This document shows, in pieces, positions 34,504 to 45,700 of a DNA stretch of 64,000 nucleotides (position 1 is the first letter of the stretch; each line of letters begins with the position of its first letter). The position numbers and the translations under genes were made by a program. Origin of the DNA: Thysanoteuthis rhombus (lineage: Eukaryota; Mollusca; Cephalopoda; Oegopsida; Thysanoteuthidae); the NCBI GenBank assembly GCA_963457665.1, contig OY735225.1, positions 652,001-716,000 of the forward strand, in the 5' to 3' direction. Under the pieces are notes generated by a model. That model had not been told where the DNA came from and ran no database searches. It saw nothing but the letters and a program-made list of their open reading frames with translations.

Positions 34504-36222
34504 ACAGGCTGTCCCCTGGATACAAACAATTTCCGTTCCTAGGTCTGTTCGTAAATCGGAACAGTTAGGTACAATTATTCAGCAAAAAGTACTTTAATGT
34601 TCGTCTTAGTATATAGTACCTTTCTGTGTTTAAAAATCACTAATGAAATAATAATAATACAATAATTATGATAATATTTTTATTATTAATTTTGACTAGC
34701 TTTTATTTTCAACTTTATTCTTAGTTTCTTTTTATCACAACTTTGACTTGAACCATCACTCTAGGGCATCGAGTATATGACCCAATCAGGAGTAAAGAGT
34801 GATAAAAAGCAATTCATATTCCAAAAAAGAATACTTAAACATGCGTTGATTTAAGTAAATCTTATGTTATTTCCTAATTTTTCTTAGGTCTTTTCTTACC
34901 AATCGACACCTTATTTCAAAGCCATAATTAATAAACATTTTATTTTTGCAATTTTCTTGGCTTTGCTAGAAAGAGAAGGCCCAGATTATTGTCTAAAGGA
35001 ACGGAAGAACAAATTTTCATTAATTATCAAGTAGAAAGGGACATTTCAAAGCCAAGGCTCAGATTCATTTACATTTAGATTATTGGCTAGATATCAATAT
35101 GCTGTGGTCTGATGATTGACAGTTATTTGATATATTATCAAATGAAACTTTTATATACAAGTTTTGTTTTTTGTTTCAATTTTCTTGCCAAATTTTTTCT
35201 CATCATTCATAGGGGTTAAGATTCTTTTTTTTTTCACATATGCAGCTCTGAAATTATTTTTCTTTTAATTTCAGGTGCTTCCAATCAATTAGAGACCCTT
35301 TATAGCCATCCTGTGATTTGTTAGTTTTTCAAATAAGTTTTTTTTCCAGGTTTTAGGTAGGGGTTCTATTTACAATGTAACTATAATGCTATAGTTTGCA
35401 ATAATTGTTTTTCTAAAAACTAAGAAATTTTCGAATGGTTCTGGGATCTTATGGACTGAAAGCATCAAAAATTGAAAGGAAAAATATTTTCTTCTAGGCG
35501 AACTGCATAATAAAAAAGAAAAGACAAATCTTGACCCGTTTTTTGTTCAGACAAAACTTTAGGCTTTTTTTTGTTTTTTGTTTTTTCTAGCAAAACCAAA
35601 AAAGACTTGACAACAAAATTTCTATATTTTGATTAATAGATTTTTAAAATATCATCCGATTGACGAAGCGGCTGCTGGTTAAGTGTGTTGAAGTAACATT
35701 ATTTGGCAAAAAGTCTGAGAGCCAATGAACTGTTAAACCAAACTGAAAGAAACAAAACTATACAATTAATTGAATGGAGCTTTGAAAATTATCCACTTTG
35801 TTTTTCAATGTTATTACACAAATAATAATAATAATGGAACCAAGGAGGATGTGTATGTTAATGACGAAAGCTAATAAAATACAATGAATGAACATTTAAT
35901 TTGAAAATGAACAGGAACAGGTAAGAAACTTTTTTTGGCTAACACCACCATAAGTTTTAAATATATATATATATATTTATATATATATTCTCATAAATAA
36001 ATCATTAATAATTATATAAAAATTATTGGTGTGAACAATATACACTTGGTACCATAAAAATTTGCATTAGAAAATTTTAGCCCGGAATACACTCAGATTT
36101 TTCAATTTTTCCTCTGAAGACGAGCGATGTTTTGATTATGGACCACTGTCTGTAACATGACAGTCCATTCGTAAGTACAAGTTGTTCGTAAGTCAGGTAT
36201 TCCTAACTTGGGGACTACCTGT
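34504..36222. mobile_element. 1.7-kb inverted-repeat DNA transposon remnant
   Basis: ACAGGCTGTCCCC at the left matches the reverse complement of the right end (ACAGGTAGTCCCC) at 11 of 13 positions. Both subterminal regions carry TTCGTAA/TTACGAA motifs. TA follows the right end; the left target base pair is not preserved. The interior is AT-rich with no transposase frame, so it is non-autonomous. A (TA)n lies at about 35960. Confidence 0.55.
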
Positions 36223-36898
36223 ATATATCTGGAGAATTTAGATGTTTCAAGCTGTTTTTTTTATTCAATTTTAGAAGTAAACTTGAAAATAAGGTTAGCC
36301 ATACTGCCCTTGAGAGATCTTCACACTAAAAAAGAACTAGTGCATCTGTCGTCTGACCTTTAGGCTTGTTAAATATATCGCTTTCTTACAATCAAGTATT
36401 TTTGAGTTTGTTCCAACCTCCTGGTCTTGGAATTGTCTACTGTACAAGATTTTTTAAACTGTCAGGTTATTATAAAATAATTTTATTTCAGGGTTTCTCC
36501 GTAAGATCAGAATATCTAATCACAATGTATCTGCAGAGGATAATGAAATTACATGAATTTGGCCCAACAGAGAAAATATAGTCCAGAAATGAATAATTCA
36601 ATTATTCAGCTCATTAATGTTAACTCAGAAATCAGATATTCCTCTCTCTGGTGCCAAGTCATTGCACTGATTTCTTATTCAATCAATAGAACTTTCTGAA
36701 GCATTTTAAATTGCAAAATACCAGGGATAATATACTAATTTTTAGGGTATGGAATAGTTTACGTTCTTATATAAAAAAAATAATGCAAGTCTGGATAATT
36801 TTAAGAATAAATTTGATCACCAAAGAAACTAAATCAATCGGGCAATTTGGGGAGTTATTAGCTGAAATATACAAGATAATTTAAGAAAATAAATAAAT
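36223..36898. other. Intergenic, unassigned
   Basis: No recognised gene, RNA or repeat. Confidence 0.4.
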
Positions 36899-37075
36899 GT
36901 GCCTGCCCTGAGACCACATACGCAACTGAGGCCGGCAAAGTGTTAGATGGAGAGACGAACTAGACAAGTTCAGGAAGTACTGGCTCCGTGACGCCCATGA
37001 GAGGGAAGTGTGGCAAATCCTGGGGAAGGTCTATGTCCAACGACGGACACTAAAAGACTGATGATGATGATGAAA
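36899..37075 (+). mobile_element. RTE-like LINE 3' tail fragment
   Basis: Matches the last about 170 bp of the LINE at 50690-50840: GAGACGAACTAGACAAGTTC, GTACTGGCTCCGTGACGCCC, GGAAGTGTGGCAAATCCTGG and a terminal TGATGATGATGATGA. Severely 5' truncated. Confidence 0.82.
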
Positions 37076-37890
37076 TGTTTCTCTGTATTGATAGAGCTTG
37101 TAATTTTTTTCACTGTATATTATAATGTTGAATACATTCTACTAATGTTGCTCTTATCATTGAGCTAAACTGCGTCCGGTAATGCAAAAGCCCAAATAAC
37201 TGTTTTATTCCCATTTTTGTTGATTCACTGGCTACATCTGCTCTATTTGTTTCCTAATGTGGACAATTATATTATTAAGAAATGGATCCTATCTATGCTT
37301 GAGGCCAAATGATTCATTCACTGTGTAATGACGGGAGATCATTTCAAATATGAGTTTCAGAGTAATGTATTTAAAATTATTTCTGCTGGATTGTTTATCC
37401 ATTTCTTGATGTTTTGATCTTTCCATACTTAGCAATTTTAACTTCCAAAAGCTGTTTAAATGTTTTTTTTCTCTTTTTAATAGTCTTAATTCTGTGGCAT
37501 GAATAAGACACTCTACATACTTGTTGAGACGCCAATTCACACCTCTTTTTCCTCAAGAAACCAGTTTTTCCATAACAGCTGCTCTACAGCTAGAGCTACT
37601 AGACCTCTAATTGTTGGCATAAGATCAAGTTTAACATTATGATCTGATCCTTTATTTTTTCTGATCACTGAGCAACATCTTCCTACTCTATCAGTCAACT
37701 ACCTAATTTTTTTCTCCCCTCTCCTTTTCCTACCCTCTTATTAAATTACCCAACTTTCTTTTCTCTCCCCTCTTTTTCTATCTTTCTATCCTTCTATCAA
37801 AGTATCTAAGTCTCCTTTCTTGTCCTCTCCCTTCCTACCCTCTTATAAAGCCATTAACTGCAACAGATGGCAAAGATTAAGAGTTATTCA
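37076..37890. other. Intergenic, unassigned
   Basis: Pyrimidine-rich segment at 37700-37850 (CTCTCCTTTTCCTACCCTCT recurring three times with variation). No gene. Confidence 0.4.
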
Positions 37891-37892
37891 TT

Positions 37893-38170
37893 GCAATATT
37901 AAAGTCTTTGTCCAGTGCATGATAATCCATTGCAAGTTAACTATTGCAAGATGAAACCCTGACTCACAGATACAAATAATTTTACAGACCACTGATATAG
38001 ATTTAATATAAAAGTCCTCGTCCATTGCATGGTAATCCATTGTAAGATGAAACCCTGATTCACAAATACAGATTATTTTACGAACCACAGTTGTCTATTT
38101 CAATATAAAAGTCCTTGTTCATTACAAGCTGAAACCCTGACTTGCAGGTACGAATTATTTTACAGATCCT
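37893..38170. repeat. Tandem triplication, ~100-bp unit
   Basis: Three copies of a unit with AAAGTC.T.GTCCA.TGCAT, GATGAAACCCTGA.TCACA and AATTATTTTACAGACCAC, at about 37893, 38002 and 38105. The third is shortened. Two overlap a chance minus-strand frame that therefore looks internally repeated. Confidence 0.8.
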
Positions 38171-39310
38171 CAGTGGTCCACAGACCCCAGTTTCAAAACT
38201 GTCAGGCATTGCTAAGAGATAGAGATTTATAAATCCAACTGCCATGTGTACTTGTGTATTCTTTGCTTATTATTTACAATTATGATTCAATGAAATGTAT
38301 ACATGAAGCAATGACATGCAAACGTCTTTCTAACAATTTGGAATTATAAATGCAATGGAATGACCAAACTTAGTGGGTTCCTGCCTTTTTGTAGACGGAT
38401 TTGTACAAGAACAAGTCTTATGTTCAACGTGAAATAGAAAGGTTTCTCAGTATTTCCACTTATCAAAATTTTTATTGCTCTGTATTCTATAAATGTCCAT
38501 TTCTTTCTCTTGATCTCTTTTTTTTTTTTCTTTTTTTTTTGTCACTCTCTCTCTCACTGGGCACTCCACTTGTATATGTTGAATATATTAGCAGAATTTC
38601 CTGGCATGCCTCAAGCTTAAAAGTTGGTTCTCGGTCTGGTTCCCAGAGGTCAGAGCTTGCACCAGCATCATGACCTGACCAATGATTGGTTACTGAGGCT
38701 CCACATTGCTTAGCGCAAGAGGCCTAGGATTCTTCCTGTGGCCTCAAAAAATTAATTGGCCTAGTCTGGGGAGGGGGGGAGCAGTACACCCTAGGGCAGT
38801 ACCTTCCCATTACACTATAATGGATGGGTTGCCTTGACACCTTCGCGACACTAATTGTGAGGACTGGACCAATTTTTGCAGAGCCCTGGAACTGGGATCC
38901 CGCATTAACAACTACTTTGTATCTCATCTTGCACTTGCAGGAGTGCAAGGAAATAGGAGTCTGAAAAATTGCTCTAAAGGGCTCAGAATAGTTGTTGATA
39001 AATGCATAATGAAACACTATTGGATTCCCAGTGAAAAGATATTTTTAATGTCAGAAATGTAATGGCTTTCCACTATGTTTATAACAGTCCAGTGTCTAAT
39101 GCATTCTTCAAGTCAGTGTATTTTAGGGGTTCCTTAATTCAAAACTTCTTGGTACAATGAAATACTCTCTCAAATATATACTAGATATATGTATATATCC
39201 TTTTAATATAATCTATTAATTCCCCAAATACCTGGCAACAACACACTTCTCTTTCTATTTACACGATTAGAAGATAAATTTTGAACTGTGATCCCACAAT
39301 ATTTTCCCTC
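38171..39310. other. Intergenic; GC-richer segment at 38580-38960
   Basis: 38580-38960 is richer in G+C than its surroundings (GGTCTGGTTCCCAGAGGTCA; GCCCTGGAACTGGGATCCCG) and probably an old inserted element. I cannot classify it. A G-run GGGGAGGGGGGGA sits at 38769. Confidence 0.35.
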
Positions 39311-39314
39311 CTAT

Positions 39315-39735
39315 TAGAAACCATAAACCAAAATTTTCAAAAACGGTTTCTTCGGTTTTTTAGTTGGTCTGGCTGGCTATGAATATATGTATATATATAT
39401 CACATATACAGGCTGCACTGAAAATTTGATCATGTACACCTTATTATGTCTACAAAAAACGTTTTTATATACCCGCCCCCAGTAGGTTTTTAGTGGTGGG
39501 GTTCAGTTGGCTAAGTACGTTCATGCTGAATTTGTCCCCAGTCTGTGTCCGCTTAATTTCTGAAAATTCAGATTTTTTAATGATAACCATCATTAAAAAA
39601 AAGGCAAGAGAAGTAACTTATCTATTGATCACCCCTTATCCCATTTTCTTTTATTGATCATCCCCAATGTAGAGTGCTGCCACATGATGGTTTCTATTGA
39701 GTGTCTAACCAGACCTGTTTACTTAAGAATGTTTT
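39315..39735 (+). repeat. Dispersed ~400-bp repeat family, copy E
   Basis: AGAAACCATAAACCAAAATT, TTGGTCTGGCTGGCTATGAA, GAAGTAACTTATCTATTGATCACCCC-type block, and CTAACCAGACCTGTTTAC at the 3' end. Same orientation as copies B, C and D. Confidence 0.75.
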
Positions 39736-39942
39736 AAGTAATGCATGGCCCACTATCAAGTTTGGGTTGCACATTCTTCTGGTAATGATTTTTGGGGGTT
39801 GGAACGGTTTCAGGCCAGGCCAGACCAGACCAGATATTCAATTCAGTAGCAATGATTAAGCTTAATTTGTTCTGATAGCAATCAGACTCTGCGGACAAGC
39901 TAGAGGACTGATTTCTGGATTCTGGCACAGTGTGTGCTTATT

Positions 39943-40070
39943 AGAAACCATCAACCAAAACTGTCACCATAGGTTTCTTCAGTTTTTAAGTCTCTGTATT
40001 TATATATGATGCGTACAGGCTGCACCAATAGTGCTAGAGGGATGAAAATTCTAACATTTACTTATTATGA
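39943..40070 (+). repeat. Dispersed ~400-bp repeat family, copy F (5' part only)
   Basis: AGAAACCATCAACCAAAACT, CACCATAGGTTTCTTCAGTT and GTGCTAGAGGGATGAAAATT match the first 130 bp of the family. The copy then breaks off into an AT-rich tandem tract. Confidence 0.72.
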
Positions 40071-40325
40071 TATAATGATATTAATAATTAGGCTTATAAT
40101 TAGATTTATCAATTCTGATAATTATAATTCTTAATTTTGATTATTATATTTATCAATTTTGATTATATTTATTAATTTTGATAATTGCATTTATTGATTC
40201 TGATAATTATAATTCTTGATTTAGATAAATATATTTGTCAAATTTGATCATCATATTATCATTCCAGTTAATTACAATTATGGATTTGGTAATTATAATT
40301 CTTAATTTTGATAATTATAAGTTGC
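40070..40325. repeat. AT-rich degenerate tandem tract (~20-bp)
   Basis: Recurring TTAATTTTGATAATTATAA and ATTTATCAATTTTGATTA motifs, about 12 diverged units, immediately after repeat copy F. Confidence 0.7.
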
Positions 40326-41215
40326 ATGTACTTGTCTCTCATTTTGGAGGACAATTTGCATAACTTTCACTAATTTCATCGTGGATCTCCGGTCACAGTG
40401 GAAAAAATACCTAAGCTCAAATTTTTTTGATTACAAGTAACAAAACAAAATATTTTTGTATATGTTTTTAATTGATGTTTTAAAACCTTCACTTGATGAA
40501 TGCATTACAGTTAAACTTTTGAAGGCCCTCATTAAGACTGTACAAGAATTGTGCCCAGAATAAATCATTCAATTAGTTTCTTTACAAAGTAGCAGAGAGT
40601 CTTGACTCAGTACCTACGAATAGTTTCCAATGAGCAATAAAAACAAAACAAAAATAATCTATAAAGTATATATATTTTTTACCATGTCAATATATTTAAT
40701 TATCCTGCATTGTTACATTTTTAATAACAAAATCTCAATTGAGGAACAATAGTGAAAGAATAAACAAGAATATTGAATTAATCAAGATGTTCGATTAAAA
40801 ATCTCTAAAAAAAAAAATAGAGTGAATATTTTTTTTTACCAACCACAAAGCCCAAAGTATAAGTAAGAAACTAAAATTAAAAAGTTACCCAGAAGATCAA
40901 TATTCTACTTTTTCTCAGTTTTCAATTAGGTATCCATGCAAAGCCTTATTGACTTTGTTTTTAAAACAGGTAAATGGAACTTATTTCTCTAGAGACATTA
41001 GAATTAGAAAAGCTTAATGAGGTAAGTATTGTATGAGTAAAATAAGTCATTAAATGAATTAAAAGAATCATATGAAAAAATTATTTTCTCCCAAATTTTT
41101 AATGGAAACTCATTTAAAATACTGTTTTTGTTTGTCGAATAACTAGCTTGGATACTTGGTGTTGCCTGGGGGGAAATAATCAATACTGAAAAGTCATGTA
41201 AATTTTAACACAGAG
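40326..41215. other. Intergenic, unassigned
   Basis: AT-rich, no recognised gene or repeat. Confidence 0.4.
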
Positions 41216-41219
41216 CTTC

Positions 41220-41965
41220 TCGAAGTTTGAATTGCAACCTTTCAGACAGGTTGAAAATGCCCAAATTAACTTTTTGAAAATGCCAAAAATTGACCTGACC
41301 TCTAGAGGCTATAAGAGATCAGTCTTGCCTATCCTATGTTCATTTTCAGGTCAAGTTACCCATTTACAGGAATAAAAACCTAAAGTGAGCAGCTGTCTTG
41401 GATTCAGAAATGCCAAAATTGACCAGAGCCTAAATTGACCTTCAAAGTTCACCTGAGGTCATTGCCACCAATTCTATGTTCATCCTGGGCTTCAGAAATC
41501 ACCCTGTAGGGTGCAGCCACTTCCATTAGATTTGGATATGCCGAAATTGACCTGACCTACAATTGACCTTTAAAGGTCAGCACAACCTATCCTATGTTCG
41601 TCCCGAGGTCAAATTACTTTTGTACACAGATTTGCAACCTAAAGAGTGCAGTTGTCGCCATTAGATTCGAAAATGTACCTAAATTGACCTTTATGGGTCA
41701 CCAGAAGTCATTGCCCAATATCTTTCATTTATCCAGGTACAAAGTATGACCATTAAATTTGAAAATGTTTGCCAAAATTGATTTGACCATAAATTGACCT
41801 TAGAGCTATCCCCTGTTCATCCTGGTGTAAAATTACCCTTGTACACACATTTGCAGCCTTTTGGGTTCAACCTCTTCAGTTATATTCGAATATGCCAAAA
41901 TTGACCTGACCCCCAAATTGACCTTTAGAGATCATTGCCACCTATATTGTGTTCATCCTTGGGTC
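41220..41965. repeat. ~125-bp satellite, about six units, rich in AGGTCA half-sites
   Basis: Units begin with an AAAATGCCAAAATTGACCTG-like block at about 41278, 41409, 41537, 41660, 41770 and 41890. Each also has CCTATCCTATGTTCATCC-like, TTACCCTTGTACACACATTT-like and TTGCAGCCTAAAGGGTGCAG-like parts. I count about 13 exact TGACCT/AGGTCA hexamers, including TGACCTTTAAAGGTCA near 41563. No coding potential. Confidence 0.8.
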
Positions 41966-42334
41966 AAGAGTCTACAAAAAGTTACAAAGAAACAAATATT
42001 CGTTCTCTTTATAGTATTAGATGAACTAAAAATTTAATCAAAATCTAATAATGTATTGATTTTCGGCGGATTTTTAAAATCACCTAAAAAATTTCTAAAG
42101 CAAATTCTTTTTTTACGGTTTTAATTTTCACACTCAATGCTATCAAGTTCCCCAGTTCTATTGAGTATATAGAATTAATTTTTCATATCAGATTTTTTCC
42201 AATCTTACTTCTTATTAATATCACAAAGATTTTGATGATAAAATCAATTTTATACAAGTTACTACATTCCAAATTTCAGTTTTAAGAAATTGGGGAAATT
42301 AAGAATATTTCAGGTATGTTACAAAAGTAGCATA

Positions 42335-42735
42335 TGCAATAGACCCCGTAATTTCAAGGGCCTTGCGCGAAATGCTTGCTAGAAATTAATTCCGATTCAG
42401 TGATTCTGAACTTGCTCAATTACACCTGTAATATACTGTCCTGAACTACTGGGTGGTTAACTTGATGTTTTTGCCACCGATCGCCTTCTGTCTGGGTTAT
42501 CAATTTCAAGTAATTATTTGGATTGTCGTACCTATTTGATACGTAAATATGAAGATATTTAAAACTGAAGTCATAGCCGTTGCTCAAAGAACAACTGAAG
42601 CATCTGACATATTTGATTCAAGTAAAAAAAAAAATTGATATTTTAATATTTATGAGTATTTTCCTAATTCAAGGTCCTTTTATAACGTAGCCTGCATCTT
42701 GACATGGCCCCAAGATGGCATCCCCCACCTCTGCT
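42335..42735 (+). repeat. Dispersed repeat pair, copy 1 (partner at 58030-58470)
   Basis: Shares in order with 58030-58470: CCCCGTA.TTT, ATTCAGTGATTCT, AGTCATAGCCGTTGCTCAAAG-like block, CAAGTAAAAAAAAAA, TTAATATTTATGAGTATTTT and a GGTCCTTTTATAACGTA.CCT ... ATGGCCCC end. Noncoding. Confidence 0.75.
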
Positions 42736-42739
42736 TTCA

Positions 42740-44445
42740 CAGTATTTGGGACAGGGTGTCCAAAAAGAAAAAATATGTCTTTCTCATTAAATACGTGAAA
42801 AAGAGAATAAATTTAAAGACAAAAAAAAACAAAAAACAACGAAGTGATATCTGATCTGGCATTTTCCACTTACATTTCAGTCGTTTTTTACCACTAGAAT
42901 TAACAAAAGAGTAAAAAAAAAGAAGACCCATAAGTTCAACGATGCGTCTATCTTCTGAAGTAGTAGCAGGAGAAGGAAGAGGGAAAAGAGCAAGTAGTCT
43001 TTCTTTGAGTCAATTTATTCTCATACTTGTAAAATATTGCGATAAGAATTATTCATTATTTTCGATAAAAATTGGAAGTGGCTATTTTTGGCGTGGGGGT
43101 GCATTTTTTTGGCACTTTTTCTATCAAGACATCATTAGCAGGTGGTGAAAAATTGATCGGAATAGATTTTCTTTTCATGCATTACACCTAATAATGATAT
43201 CACATCTTTTAATGACATACCTTTCAATGACATCACATCTCTCTTTTCCTTTCAATATTGGTTGTTAAAGTAAGTGGGACCGACCGACCGACCGAATAGC
43301 GTCTAACAGAGATGTGTGGACACATCCAATAATCAAAGAAATATACCACAGAACCAATGAATAAAGGAAATATATGAAGAATAAGTCGAGAGATATCTCA
43401 CAAAACAACCAATTGACGGATGGACAGAATGTCTTATAGAGAGGTGAGGACGCCTCTAGAAATGTGTTTTGTTTACACATTTCTCGTGTGCTTTGTAAAT
43501 GATGATATATAACAGAAGCAGTAGTCAATCAAAGCGATAGTTTCAATCTATTTATTCACATTGGTTTCGGTAAACACAATGCAATTTTTATTTCATCTCA
43601 TAGAAGAGAATCCGAAAAGAAGAGATGGAAACAATTCTTGTAGATATAACCTTTAAATATGGCGAGTAGCATCGGATAATTCAAAGACAAAATTAACAGC
43701 GAAATTAGGCTGCATAGCAACAAGTAGGCACTGGTTGGCACAAGCCTTGACCCTAAATTCTCAAGTGGCTCCTGGCAAAGGTTCGAGTGTTAAGTGGCTC
43801 AATTGGCGGAAATGGTAAATTCAGTCTTAATTGACCTCGACAGAAAAAATCGAGCATCTAAATATTTTGGGGCTAGCCAGCTGAAGCGGGTAATTAGAGG
43901 CAGGAGAGCAGGGAGAGACATCGAAGATATGGTAGGAGTCCAAAGATTATCAGAAAAGATATCCGATATAAAAGCTGGAGCCAGTAGCAGAATGTAACAG
44001 AAGTCTGAGCAGAAAGAAATTCATTCAGAATGGACAAAGCTAGTCATTAATGTATTTTGCATCCTGTATTTGTTGTTTCACTCCAATACACCGTCTCGCG
44101 CTTTGTGAACAAAAAAAAGATGTCTCCCCAGGGAATGAAAACGAGATGTTTATTTTTCAACTGAGCATGTTCTGTCGTTTGTATTAACAAGCCAACCTTT
44201 TCGGTGCTGCCTCTGAATTATCAAGCACAAACGATGACTACGTAATAAATATAAAATTAAACATTAGCTCAGGACACGGTACATTCCATTATTCCAGAGG
44301 TGGTAGGAAGGACTCATTGACTTCACAACTGCAGGGGGGGGGGGCTTTGGCGGCACAATATATCAGAGGATCCAAACAAAATCTTTCTTTTTTTTTTTAA
44401 GTTGTAAAAAATCCTTTGAAAAAATTATTTTTGAAAATTGGGCGG
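42740..44445. other. Intergenic; (GACC)n at about 43279-43296
   Basis: Contains a short GACCGACCGACCGACCGA run and a frame at 43794-43997 (67 codons, charged, MAQLAEMVNSVLIDLDRKNR start) whose neighbourhood is less AT-rich. It might be a retroelement gag remnant, but no motif supports that. A G-run lies at 44334-44343. Confidence 0.35.
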
Positions 44446-44447
44446 GG

Positions 44448-45700
44448 TGGGCATAGTTCGACCTAGTGGAATGGGACTATTTGGCGAAACCGATTTGGCG
44501 TGGGGGTTCTGGTGTGAGCGTTTAGGCGTCTTTTGATTTGCGGTGAACCCATTTGGCGACTGACGTTTGGAATGAAGGAAGAATGTTGATTGATTCATCA
44601 TCATTCAAATAATTTTAGTTCGTTTGCAAATTCATTCAGCAATTAAGAAGATATTGAGCGAATGAACTGTAGCAAGTAACTGCGAAGTTTTTGTAATAAA
44701 TCAAAGAATCGGATGTATGATAGAATGTGAAGTGAATTCAAGGTCTATCTAATTAAAATAAAACCAATTTCTACGTTGTAATTCGTGCAGAATTGAGAAA
44801 ACTTTGGGATAGAGGTAGAGTGAGGCTAATCCGGTGAGAAGACAGAAATAAAGATAAAGGAAAAAATGTTACATAAGAAAGTCACACTTTGACAATACAT
44901 ACATATGTTGCAAAGCAGTTTCCCAATCTATAACTTTTCACGCTAAATTCAGCGTGTGTCTTGTTTTGGCAGCTTAAAAATCCAACGAGTAGCGCCGTTT
45001 CTTCCGCAATTTTCGATGATTTTCAGCTATTTGTAGACTAATCTAGCAATTTTAGCTATTAGAATGGTTATAAAATGACTAATTAAGATTTCGGTACGTT
45101 TTGTTGTCTTTTACGCTCTTTGGTTGATTTAGCACGAAAAAATAAATTTGAATATGTAACATCACCTGGACCCCCATCCCCCCAGACCCCCGCTGCTGAA
45201 TTTTAATAGAAGTAGAAGTGTAATAAATGACCAACTAAAACTTCAACACGCCATGTAAAATTATAAATAGATCTGAAACTTCTATCAATAAGAATCGAGT
45301 GGCAAAATGTAAGGTTTTATTCAATGTAAAATTGTTTAAAATTCATATACGTTTTGTTTTTAAGTAAAACGAAAATCGATTGAATATTAATAAAAATCAA
45401 AGATTAGATACTTTGTACTTAACAGAAATGTGAGAGCGAATTTTTATCAAAACCGTCTTTTTTTTAACTTTCAAGTTTTTAATTTACTGCACAAATAAAG
45501 TTAAAAATACAGTTTTAAGGCTTTCTAAAGTTTCATCTTTGAATACTGATGAATAATCAATCAACTTTTATTCCTCATACCAAAACTATAGTCGCCAAAT
45601 GGGCTTATATCAAAATTGGTGTGACGTCTAAACGCCCACACCAGAGCGCCCACGCCGAATCGGCTTCGCCAAATAGTACCGAACCCGGAACTAGCGCCCC
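44448..45700. mobile_element. 1.25-kb foldback / long-TIR DNA element
   Basis: The left arm (about 44448-44565) and the right arm (about 45590-45700) are inverted copies: GGGCATAGTTC / GGGCGCTAGTTC, ACTATTTGGCGAAACCGATT / ACTATTTGGCGAAGCCGATT, GGTGTGAGCGTTTAGGCGTC / GGTGTGGGCGTTTAGACGTC, CCCATTTGGCGACT / CCCATTTGGCGACT. TTTGGCG recurs within each arm. The 1-kb middle is AT-rich with no transposase. Target duplication not evident. Confidence 0.82.

Noticed and set aside
43794..43997. 67-codon charged frame as a retroelement gag start
   Set aside because: No gag motif, protease, RT or long terminal repeat is visible nearby. Left as unassigned.
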